Assembly (NCBI GenBank): GCA_002391185.1
Contig: DGRY01000022.1
Location: 1,692 to 13,273, forward strand
Reading direction: 5' to 3'
DNA length: 11,582 bases
Origin: Prevotella sp. UBA4376
Lineage (GTDB): Bacteria > Bacteroidota > Bacteroidia > Bacteroidales > Bacteroidaceae
The position numbers were made by a program, and so were the translations under genes. Positions 6,406 through 11,582 of the stretch are shown here, one piece after another (position 1 is the stretch's first letter; every line of letters begins with the position of its first letter). The notes below the pieces were generated by a model. It was not told where the DNA came from and did no database searches. It saw only the letters and a program-made list of their open reading frames with translations.

Positions 6406-7481
6406 TAGTTCATGAATACAATTGCGTGAGGATTAATTCCGTATGCTGAGAAACTTCTCTCATAGTTACCCTCTCCATCAAAAACATAGATAATACCATT
6501 ATCGTTAAAGTTACTTGTTGCAACATATATTCTGTTGTCATAAGGATTAACGCTGATAGAATAGATACAACTGTTTTTAAGAGCCTCAGGAATATTCTTA
6601 AAGAAAGTTTCTGACTTATTTGTTGCAAAGTTGTAAATAGTCAAATCAGAGGCATAAACAACATAATTAGAGGTCAAACTTGTCCCAATTAACAACTTTC
6701 CATTTGCATTTGCAAGAGCTACAGCATCACCATCAACATCAACATACTCTTCTTTAGCAAGATCATAGTATCCCCACTTGCTATTATAGCTTGCATCATA
6801 ATGACAAATAATTATTTTATTATCAAACGCTATAAATTTAGTTGGGTTAGTTGATATCGTAACGTACTTGATTGCCTTGCTTCCTGCTTCGATTACAGCC
6901 ATACGGTTGTCGTTGTTATATGCACCTTGCAGCAATACATAAAGCTTGCCCTTTACTGCTATGATATCCTCAGGACGTTCACCAACTTTCAAGCTATCTT
7001 CATAAACAAGTTTGTCGCCATCAACTCGCAATGTGCTTACATATCCGCCATAAGAAACTGCATATACCCTATTGCCAATAGTAGTAAGGTTGCGCACTTG
7101 ACCAAGGTTCTTATATTGCTCAAAGCTAATACGGCTCTTTTCTACACCATAGCCATCGAGCAATGCTACATAGTTGCTGACATTAACAGCCACGAGAAGA
7201 TCATTGCCATAAACCTCAATATCATTACCGGTGTCACCAAGCTTTACACCATTCTGCTGAACAAACAAATCATTATCATTAATCTTTCCTGTTGCCCAGT
7301 CAAAATAGATGATGTTTGAGTTATTTCCACCCATGCTACCTTCATTAAGAATGAATGCACGAGAGGAATTAGGCATTTCTACCTTACCATTACCAAAAGC
7401 ATTCCACTCATCTTCGCTACAAGATGTGAAAGTGAATGCAACACTTGTAAAAGCTAATAACGCTACTAAAATTTTCTTCAT
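6405..7481 (-). CDS. btuG: BtuG-like surface lipoprotein (YncE/DUF5074 beta-propeller)
   Basis: Predicted outer-membrane surface lipoprotein. In Bacteroides the BtuG proteins sit on top of BtuB and capture B12 with very high affinity; this gene has the right position, size and fold. The 358-residue protein has a signal peptide ending FTFTSC (lipidated C21), followed at once by SEDE. That acidic stretch fits the Bacteroidetes lipoprotein export signal and so cell-surface exposure. After AFILNEGSMGGNNSNIIYFD it shows repeated beta-strand units of the propeller type (for example YGNDLLVAVN, IGNRVYAVSYGG, VKGKLYVLLQG, NPYDNRIYVATS), ending NPHAIVFMN. It lies 26 bases after the receptor gene and overlaps the btuF-like start by one base. 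The name rests on context plus family resemblance; general YncE-like proteins bind other ligands. Confidence 0.85.
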   Translation of the reverse strand: MKKILVALLAFTSVAFTFTSCSEDEWNAFGNGKVEMPNSSRAFILNEGSMGGNNSNIIYFDWATGKINDNDLFVQQNGVKLGDTGNDIEVYGNDLLVAVNVSNYVALLDGYGVEKSRISFEQYKNLGQVRNLTTIGNRVYAVSYGGYVSTLRVDGDKLVYEDSLKVGERPEDIIAVKGKLYVLLQGAYNNDNRMAVIEAGSKAIKYVTISTNPTKFIAFDNKIIICHYDASYNSKWGYYDLAKEEYVDVDGDAVALANANGKLLIGTSLTSNYVVYASDLTIYNFATNKSETFFKNIPEALKNSCIYSISVNPYDNRIYVATSNFNDNGIIYVFDGEGNYERSFSAYGINPHAIVFMN

Positions 7482-7507
7482 TTCTTTTTTATTTTATATG
7501 GTTAAAA

Positions 7508-9532
7508 CTAATATTTTACAACAAGAGAAACATTAAACTGCCGTCCAGGCATAGGATAATACTGTATTATATCATACTGAGCATCAAGAATATTGGTGCA
7601 TTTTGCCTGCACATCCAACTGAAGTTTTCTCACCTTGAAACTTCTCTGCACACTTAGAGAATGTTCCCAAAAAGAAGGCATTAGGTATTCAATACTGTTT
7701 TGTTCTGCTGAATATCTGCGTCCCTGCATCATAACACTATATCCCATGCTAAGCCATGGAGTTGTAAATATCACAGAGCCATTACCACTTATGCGTGGCG
7801 TATAAGGCAACAAGTTGTTATATATCAGACTATTCTTGTTGGTTTTATCCACAGCCCTCTGCCATGTGGCAGCAGCAGTAGCTTTCACATCAAAGCCTTT
7901 GGAAATATCAATTTGCGTACCCATAGTAACATCCATACCCACAATCTCGGCTTTACCATAGTTTACCATTCGCCACACATAGGTGCTTGGAAAAGCAACT
8001 ATCTTATCGGTAACATCATTATAATAGCCATCAACAGTTAGAGTGAGATATTTTAGCTTACCAACCTGCATTTCCCATGTTAATCCTGCACTATATTCAT
8101 GAGCAAGTTCTGGGCGCAAATTTATATTTCCCAATCTGCGATAATACATATCGTTGAATGTTGGTATTCGGAAAGTATTCTTCAGCATAGCTCGCACGTA
8201 CAGAGCATGGTTACTAAACAATCTGTAACTAAGCGACAGGGATGGGGTGATCTTTTTCTTATCCTTTGGCTTAGCTATATTTTCATTATTAACCTGCTCC
8301 ATAGCACACAGATATGCCATACTGCCGTCAACTTTCAGTCTGTTCCATCTCCACTTCAAAGCAAGAGCGGTTGTTGAAGTATATCGCTTAGGATTGGGCA
8401 CATCGTAGGTGGCATTAACATATACATTGCTCTTTAGCTCATTAAAGCTCAAATCCTGAGCAAAAGCAAAATCGAGTCCTTTTACGATATGCCAACCTAA
8501 CGTAGCACCTGCATAATATTCATTCTGTCGATCTATGTCGGTTTGCACACCTCCTGGATATTGCGAGCCCCAATCTTTATATTGATTCCACGAATGAGTG
8601 AACTTCATACGCAGTTTCATCTCTAAATGTTTTGAAAACTGCTTGCTATAAAGAGCTTGTGTAAAGAAATCCTCATCCCACATCATTTCATCAGAAGGAT
8701 TGGCATATAGTATCACCACACCAGGCAGTTCGCGCTTGGAATAATACCAATAGGCTTTCACATTCAATTTGCTATTGTCGTTAAACGAATGATATATATC
8801 AGCCTCACCCTGCCAAGCATTTATTGCCGAATTATAACGATGTTCACGAGTCTTCATCCTTCCATTACGAAGTATATAAGGATAAATGCCATCAGCACGC
8901 ATCATCTTTCCTGATACACTAACAGATGTTCTCTCACCTATCCGTTGCCACCATCTCAATGAAGGAGTTACCAATCCGAATGAGCCAACCTGTAAGCCTG
9001 CCTTAAAGCCATAATATCTACCATCATCAAACTTAGGGCGTTCAGAAACCATTGAGAGCACACCTGCAGCAGCATATTGGCGGGCACTCTGCATAAGATT
9101 GTCCTCACCACCTACACTCAACGACACTAGTTGAAGATTCTCAGTGTTATATCGACCTATATCTATCTGACCAGCCTGAGTATTACTGATAGTAATCCCA
9201 TCATAGCAAACAGCTATATGATGAGCACCGAGATTATGTATCGATACAGTTTTCATTCCTCCGATACCGCCATAATCCTTCACGCTAACACCTGCAAAAC
9301 GTTTCACTGCATCAGCAACATTGTAAATGCCAAGATTTAACAAATCCTGCTTAGACAACTGTTGCACACTCATCGTTGCACCAACATTTCTTTCAATGCC
9401 TTTAGCGGTAACACTCACTTCATCAATGGAAAAAGAGCGCAACGAGTCCTGTCCACACTCCTTAGCGCAGACATCAGGCACCATTCCTACACAGAATGCC
9501 AAAAACATAATGAAACGAAAACGATCCATCAT
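7508..9532 (-). CDS. btuB: BtuB-like TonB-dependent outer-membrane receptor
   Basis: Outer-membrane beta-barrel that takes up cobalamin using TonB energy. From the ATG at 9532 the protein has 674 residues. The signal peptide is MMDRFRFIMFLAFCVG and ends near VCA (residue 23). A TonB-box-like segment FSIDEVSVTA follows. The plug domain begins near SKQDLLNLGIYNVADAVKRFAGV and contains YGGIGGMKTVSIHNLG. The rest is alternating aromatic strand pattern ending in FNVSLVVKY with terminal aromatic tyrosine. It lacks the N-terminal carboxypeptidase-like domain of SusC proteins and no SusD partner follows, which fits BtuB. The open frame extends to a TTG at 9544, but that would add LDG before the signal peptide, so 9532 (or the next ATG at 9529) is preferred. 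A cobalamin riboswitch precedes it. Confidence 0.9.
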   Translation of the reverse strand: MMDRFRFIMFLAFCVGMVPDVCAKECGQDSLRSFSIDEVSVTAKGIERNVGATMSVQQLSKQDLLNLGIYNVADAVKRFAGVSVKDYGGIGGMKTVSIHNLGAHHIAVCYDGITISNTQAGQIDIGRYNTENLQLVSLSVGGEDNLMQSARQYAAAGVLSMVSERPKFDDGRYYGFKAGLQVGSFGLVTPSLRWWQRIGERTSVSVSGKMMRADGIYPYILRNGRMKTREHRYNSAINAWQGEADIYHSFNDNSKLNVKAYWYYSKRELPGVVILYANPSDEMMWDEDFFTQALYSKQFSKHLEMKLRMKFTHSWNQYKDWGSQYPGGVQTDIDRQNEYYAGATLGWHIVKGLDFAFAQDLSFNELKSNVYVNATYDVPNPKRYTSTTALALKWRWNRLKVDGSMAYLCAMEQVNNENIAKPKDKKKITPSLSLSYRLFSNHALYVRAMLKNTFRIPTFNDMYYRRLGNINLRPELAHEYSAGLTWEMQVGKLKYLTLTVDGYYNDVTDKIVAFPSTYVWRMVNYGKAEIVGMDVTMGTQIDISKGFDVKATAAATWQRAVDKTNKNSLIYNNLLPYTPRISGNGSVIFTTPWLSMGYSVMMQGRRYSAEQNSIEYLMPSFWEHSLSVQRSFKVRKLQLDVQAKCTNILDAQYDIIQYYPMPGRQFNVSLVVKY

Positions 9533-9543
9533 ACCATCCAACA

Positions 9544-9563
9544 ATGAGAGCCCTTTCTCTCAT
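9544..9563 (-). other. Hairpin just upstream of the btuB start
   Basis: ATGAGAG and CTCTCAT form a 7-bp stem around a 6-base AAAGGG loop, ending about 11 bases before the ATG at 9532. It could be part of the riboswitch expression platform by limiting access to the start region. It has no T-run and is not a terminator. Confidence 0.4.
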
Positions 9564-9582
9564 ATCATAATAATATTATTTA

Positions 9583-9614
9583 GTTTCTCATCCTTCCTCG
9601 AGGATTATAGAAAC
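9583..9614 (-). other. Candidate regulatory stem-loop (L13-like) of the cobalamin riboswitch
   Basis: GTTTCT (9614-9609) pairs with AGAAAC (9588-9583), and ATCCT (9605-9601) with AGGAT (9594-9590), around a CGAGGA loop (9600-9595). It follows the B12 box by about 13 bases, where cobalamin riboswitches place the hairpin whose loop contacts L5. The loop can pair with L5 (UCCCG) over five pairs if one A is bulged. Confidence 0.4.
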
Positions 9615-9620
9615 ACACAA

Positions 9621-9787
9621 CGACAATGGCAGGTCTTCTGACTTTGCGACTTTCCGATAAGCGTCTTCCCAAGTGTATTATCTGCTCAGTGACATTTGCT
9701 TACCAGAGAACATCCGCACACAGCAGCGGGACTGTTCAGGATTCTCACCTGATTCCCTATTAATCTCTGTTACGAGAACCAATTGCG
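9621..9787 (-). promoter_or_regulatory. Cobalamin riboswitch (adenosyl- or methyl/hydroxocobalamin sensing)
   Basis: The minus strand carries the conserved cobalamin aptamer. The core GGGAATCAGGTGAGAATCC is at 9757-9739, in which TCAGG and CCTGA form P4. CCCGCTGCTGT follows at 9730-9720, within a P5 of ACAG/CTGT with loop UCCCGCUG. The B12 box AGTCAGAAGACCTGCC is at 9643-9628. CAAT/ATTG pairing near 9785 and 9625 can close P1. The promoter -7 box ends at 9792, so the aptamer starts almost at the transcript's 5' end. About 95 bases separate the B12 box from the btuB ATG. No U-tract terminator lies between them, so control of translation is likelier than attenuation. Bound B12 would be expected to shut down the whole uptake operon. 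Which cobalamin form is sensed cannot be read here. Confidence 0.96.
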
Positions 9788-9791
9788 AGTG

Positions 9792-9822
9792 CAAATATAC
9801 AAAAAAAAGTAAAAAGGGAAAA
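9792..9822 (-). promoter_or_regulatory. Promoter of the B12 uptake operon
   Basis: TATATTTG (9799-9792) matches the -7 consensus TAnnTTTG. The -33 position (about 9822-9819) reads TTTT within a T-rich octamer repeat, a weak match to TTTG. The predicted start near 9786-9787 coincides with the 5' edge of the riboswitch. Confidence 0.6.
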
Positions 9823-9838
9823 GAGTAAAATAGAAAAA
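9801..9838 (-). repeat. T-rich tandem repeat with 8-bp period
   Basis: On the minus strand, octamers such as TTTTACTC (9830-9823), TTTTCCCT (9822-9815) and TTTTACTT (9814-9807) follow one another in exact 8-bp register. The tract abuts the operon promoter and covers its -33 position. The same octamers occur on the plus strand at 11540-11582. Confidence 0.65.
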
Positions 9839-9869
9839 CCTCTCCAAAGGCCCTCTCCAAAGGCGAGGG
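9839..9869. repeat. 13-bp tandem duplication and GC-rich palindrome
   Basis: CCTCTCCAAAGGC occurs at 9839-9851 and again at 9852-9864 with no gap. CCCTC (9851-9855) and GAGGG (9865-9869) can pair around a 9-base loop. The GC-rich content stands out between AT-rich tracts and resembles the palindromic pieces at 1-30 and 278-333, perhaps remnants of the same intergenic repeat class. Confidence 0.55.
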
Positions 9870-9882
9870 AGATACTACGCAC

Positions 9883-9944
9883 TTGAAAAAGGAAAAAAGG
9901 GAAAAAGATTCAAGTTTCGTAAGCCATACTTACGAAACTTGAAT
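9883..9944 (-). terminator. Intrinsic terminator of the isomerase-like gene
   Basis: ATTCAAGTTTCGTAAG (9908-9923) and its perfect inverse (9929-9944) form a 16-bp stem with a 5-base loop, starting 7 bases after the stop at 9952. On the minus strand it is followed by CTTTTTCCCTTTTTTCC, a broken T-run that itself has an 8-bp period (9906-9883). The plus strand side lacks a T-run, so it acts leftward. Confidence 0.85.
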
Positions 9945-9951
9945 AAAAGAT

Positions 9952-11157
9952 TTATTTAGAAAGCAACAGTTCTTCAAGTTCTTCCTTATGGCGTCCATTT
10001 ATTATAATGTGATGATTTCCTATAGGACGAGTAAGGAAATAGCGAGCCTGTTCTGCATGATCGAGCTGCACAATAGTTTGAGTGCGACAAAGATTTGGCT
10101 TATTCTCACAAGAAAGGATGGTTGCCTCCTCGGCATAGATGCGACTTGCATCACCACTCATCTTAAAGATGGTGACATTGCCATGCATATAACCTCGAAT
10201 GCCTACTCCTATACCAGATTCAAAATGTGTATCGAGTTCATAGCGGTCAACCATATTTAATGGAATGGTGCAATGAGCAAACATCAAACGTCCTTTAACT
10301 ACATCAACACTTGCAGGGTTACACTGGAAACCACTCTTGCCAGTAAGAGCATTTGAAACCATCATGGAAAGAACAGCAGGAACATCGCCTTCACAACCAG
10401 CCACGATACCTTCGGCATTTAATTTAGCAAGAGCTATACATCCTGTGTTTCTTACAGCTGTGAGAAGGTCAAAACAACGAATGGTTAAACCAGAGAGAGA
10501 ATATTTCTCTACAAGCACCTTTAAACACTCATAGATACGCAAAGCTCCAGGGATCGACTCACGAATAGCATCGGTAGGAGCCTTAGACATGAGTTCAACA
10601 TCGGTGCCATCCTGCTGTGAAGCATAGATATCAAGGAGTTCCTGCATAGGGATATTAATTATCTCGATACCTAACTTAGTGCTGATAGCTTGTGCATCGG
10701 CATTACTTGAAATGAGCCAGTCGCTGGGGGCACCAATAACACCAACCTTGGTACCACAGAGCAGTCGTTTAGCATTGCATACATGCTGTAACACTTTGAT
10801 ACGATGACACACATATTCGCTACTACCATGAATAATCTCCCCCAGAATACCATTCTGCTGCATATAGGAAAGAATCTCCATAGAAGCAGCAAGAGAATTA
10901 CTCTTACCCGATGTGAGCAAATAGATAGGTTGATTACTCTTGCTCTGCAACAAAGGGAGTAACTGATGAAAAATACCTTCAGTGCCACCTGTGCGAACAA
11001 AAAGGAGATCGAGCGAATGAGTGCCGTAATCATCAAAATTAGCACCACAGAAATCGTATTCCAAACCAAGAGTCTCAAGGAAATCCTTTGTACTTGCTGT
11101 TACCGCCTGCTCATCATGCAGTTCTGAAGTAAGCGTATAAATTGCTATTTTTGCCAT
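9952..11157 (-). CDS. L-fucose/L-arabinose isomerase-fold protein, substrate unknown
   Basis: A 401-residue cytosolic protein resembling the FucI/AraA isomerase superfamily. The N-terminal part alternates strands and helices (MAKIAIYTLTSE, LDLLFVRTGGTEG, IYLLTSG, KVGVIGAPSDWLISS). The C-terminal part has features expected of the metal site: an acidic cluster AGCEGDVPAVLSMM, AHCTIPLNM, GVGIRGYMHGNVTIFK, and a late His pair in GNHHIII. Known FucI and AraA enzymes use Glu/Asp and His ligands from such segments; the exact residues here are not proven. It is clearly shorter than FucI (about 590) or AraA (about 500), so it probably acts on another substrate or has lost the reaction. The frame opens at 11208, but ATG at 11157 is chosen because the promoter -7 box (11185-11178) lies inside the longer frame. 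It appears to be transcribed alone. Confidence 0.75.
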   Translation of the reverse strand: MAKIAIYTLTSELHDEQAVTASTKDFLETLGLEYDFCGANFDDYGTHSLDLLFVRTGGTEGIFHQLLPLLQSKSNQPIYLLTSGKSNSLAASMEILSYMQQNGILGEIIHGSSEYVCHRIKVLQHVCNAKRLLCGTKVGVIGAPSDWLISSNADAQAISTKLGIEIINIPMQELLDIYASQQDGTDVELMSKAPTDAIRESIPGALRIYECLKVLVEKYSLSGLTIRCFDLLTAVRNTGCIALAKLNAEGIVAGCEGDVPAVLSMMVSNALTGKSGFQCNPASVDVVKGRLMFAHCTIPLNMVDRYELDTHFESGIGVGIRGYMHGNVTIFKMSGDASRIYAEEATILSCENKPNLCRTQTIVQLDHAEQARYFLTRPIGNHHIIINGRHKEELEELLLSK

Positions 11158-11177
11158 ATAAAATTGATTGTTTTGGG

Positions 11178-11209
11178 CAAAGGTATAAAAATTAATTGAA
11201 CTAAACAAC
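11178..11209 (-). promoter_or_regulatory. Promoter of the isomerase-like gene
   Basis: On the minus strand TACCTTTG (11185-11178) is a full -7 match, and GTTG (11209-11206) lies 20 bases upstream as -33. The transcript would start near 11172, only about 15 bases before the ATG at 11157. This supports the downstream start codon. Confidence 0.75.
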
Positions 11210-11248
11210 CATTACTCCAAACCACCAAACCAACTATCAAGAACAAAT

Positions 11249-11298
11249 GGTAAACTATAAACTGTAAACTACAAACGGTAAACAGTAAACAATAAAAC
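11249..11298. repeat. Degenerate 7-bp tandem repeat (NNTAAAC), about 7 copies
   Basis: Seven successive units end in AAAC (for example GGTAAAC 11249-11255, TATAAAC 11256-11262, TGTAAAC 11263-11269, AGTAAAC 11284-11290); the last is 8 bp. On the minus strand they read GTTTACN. The tract lies between the small-RNA terminator and the isomerase-like gene promoter. Confidence 0.8.
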
Positions 11299-11305
11299 AT
11301 CCAAA

Positions 11306-11334
11306 CAGTAAAAGACTCGCTTCTCAGCGAGTCT
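11306..11334 (-). terminator. Intrinsic terminator of the candidate small RNA
   Basis: AGACTCGCT (11334-11326 read on the minus strand) pairs with AGCGAGTCT (11321-11313) around a GAGA loop, a perfect 9-bp stem. TTTTACTG follows on the minus strand. On the plus strand no T-run follows, so it terminates leftward transcription, yet no protein gene lies just to its right. Confidence 0.75.
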
Positions 11335-11450
11335 CATACATATTATACAAAAACATTATGAATTTTAGCGAACAAACTTATTAATAGCGTAAATCAGTCG
11401 CTACATAGGGTATTATCAATCTATATGGCTAAATGAATAATCCTTTTGAT
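11309..11450 (-). ncRNA. Candidate small RNA, possibly 6S-like
   Basis: About 140 nucleotides bounded by a Bacteroidetes promoter (11486-11456) and an intrinsic terminator (11334-11310). The 5' part (11448-11428) pairs with a 3' part (11369-11348): CAAAA/TTTTG, a G-U pair, ATTAT/ATAAT, and ATTTAGC/GCTAAAAT with one bulge, about 17 pairs in all. Inside lies an asymmetric open region of roughly 18 and 7 bases, then a short distal stem with TAGCG/CGCTA (11403-11399/11389-11385) around a 9-base loop. A closing stem, large bubble and terminal hairpin is the 6S RNA architecture. I recall that a Bacteroidales-specific RNA (Bacteroidales-1) defined by the same promoter type and a terminator has been described, but cannot confirm identity. 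No open frame of note lies in it. The isomerase-like gene downstream has its own promoter, so a leader RNA is less likely. Confidence 0.55.
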
Positions 11451-11455
11451 GTGTG

Positions 11456-11487
11456 CAAAGTTAGGGCTTATTTCATTACGTGTCAAT
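11456..11487 (-). promoter_or_regulatory. Promoter of the candidate small RNA
   Basis: On the minus strand TAACTTTG (11463-11456) matches TAnnTTTG, with ATTG (11487-11484) exactly 20 bases upstream as -33. This is the best-formed promoter in the window. The predicted start is near 11450. Confidence 0.75.
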
Positions 11488-11539
11488 ACTAAGAATATGG
11501 TATTTTTGTAATACCTAAAATGAGTTATGTGCTTCACTC

Positions 11540-11582
11540 TTTTACCCTTTTACTCTATTACCTTTTTGCCTTTTTACTTTTT
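11540..11582 (+). repeat. T-rich tandem repeat with 8-bp period, running off the edge
   Basis: Five octamers in exact register: TTTTACCC (11540-11547), TTTTACTC (11548-11555), then TATTACCT, TTTTGCCT and TTTTACTT, followed by TTT at the window edge. TTTTACTC and TTTTACTT also occur in the minus-strand repeat at 9801-9838. Confidence 0.75.

Larger units (their letters stand above)
11335..11582. other. Gene-free right end beyond the terminator
   Basis: No protein-coding frame is credible here. Besides the small RNA body and its promoter, the segment contains a 6-bp inverted repeat GGTATT/AATACC with a 5-base spacer at 11499-11515, upstream of the promoter, and the T-rich octamer repeat from 11540 to the edge. 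Confidence 0.6.

Noticed and set aside
7508..9532. SusC/SusD-type glycan uptake pair
   Set aside because: The receptor lacks the SusC N-terminal extension and is followed by a propeller lipoprotein, not a SusD; the riboswitch points to B12.
9533..9544. TTG at 9544 as the start of the BtuB-like gene
   Set aside because: Two ATG codons at 9532 and 9529 directly precede a normal signal peptide; the TTG only adds four residues and overlaps a hairpin.
9583..9594. Three-codon upstream frame (ATG AGA AAC TAA) in the btuB leader
   Set aside because: It is too short to judge, sits inside a better supported stem-loop, and has no independent evidence of translation.
9678..9860. 60-codon minus-strand reading frame
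   Set aside because: It runs through the cobalamin riboswitch, its promoter and the T-rich repeat; the conserved bases are explained by the RNA.
11158..11208. 17-residue N-terminal extension of the isomerase-like protein
   Set aside because: The promoter -7 box lies inside it, and MAKIAIYTL from 11157 begins the first strand of the fold.
11249..11298. CRISPR-like array
   Set aside because: The units are 7 bp with no spacers; this is a simple tandem repeat.

Overview
The window looks like a chromosomal segment from a Bacteroidales bacterium, most plausibly a Prevotella-like member. The evidence is the AT-rich DNA, the repeated TAnnTTTG (-7) promoter boxes with TTG/TTTG about 20 bp upstream, weak Shine-Dalgarno use, lipoproteins of Bacteroidetes type (a DUF4348 protein and a BtuG-like protein), and the Bacteroidetes form of PheS. 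Genus is an inference from gene content; no 16S rRNA gene or marker lies in the window.

Layout. Positions 1-420 hold no gene but several GC-rich palindromes and short repeats. A minus-strand pair follows: a DUF4348 lipoprotein gene (1518-2372) leading into murB (421-1512). A divergent promoter region (2373-2575) separates it from plus-strand pheS (2576-3616), which ends at a strong hairpin (3644-3676) shared with the converging operon on its right.

The centre (3765-9799) is one minus-strand cobalamin operon. A Bacteroidetes promoter (about 9792-9799) starts a cobalamin riboswitch (about 9621-9787). Then come a BtuB-like TonB-dependent receptor, a BtuG-like surface lipoprotein, a BtuF-like substrate-binding lipoprotein, a BtuC-like permease and a PduO-type adenosyltransferase. 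The last three gene junctions overlap by 1-4 bases, so translation is probably coupled. Together they would capture B12 at the surface, carry it across both membranes and convert it to adenosylcobalamin. No BtuD-type ATPase gene is present in the operon, so the ATPase must come from elsewhere.

The right end holds a minus-strand gene for a FucI/AraA-fold sugar-isomerase-like protein (9952-11157) with its own promoter and a perfect 16-bp terminator stem. Upstream of it, positions about 11309-11450 look like an unannotated small RNA gene: a clear promoter, ends that pair in a long closing stem with an internal bubble, and an intrinsic terminator. This 6S-like candidate is the most interesting item. 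Intergenic spacers also contain tandem 7-bp and 8-bp repeats, some overlapping promoters.
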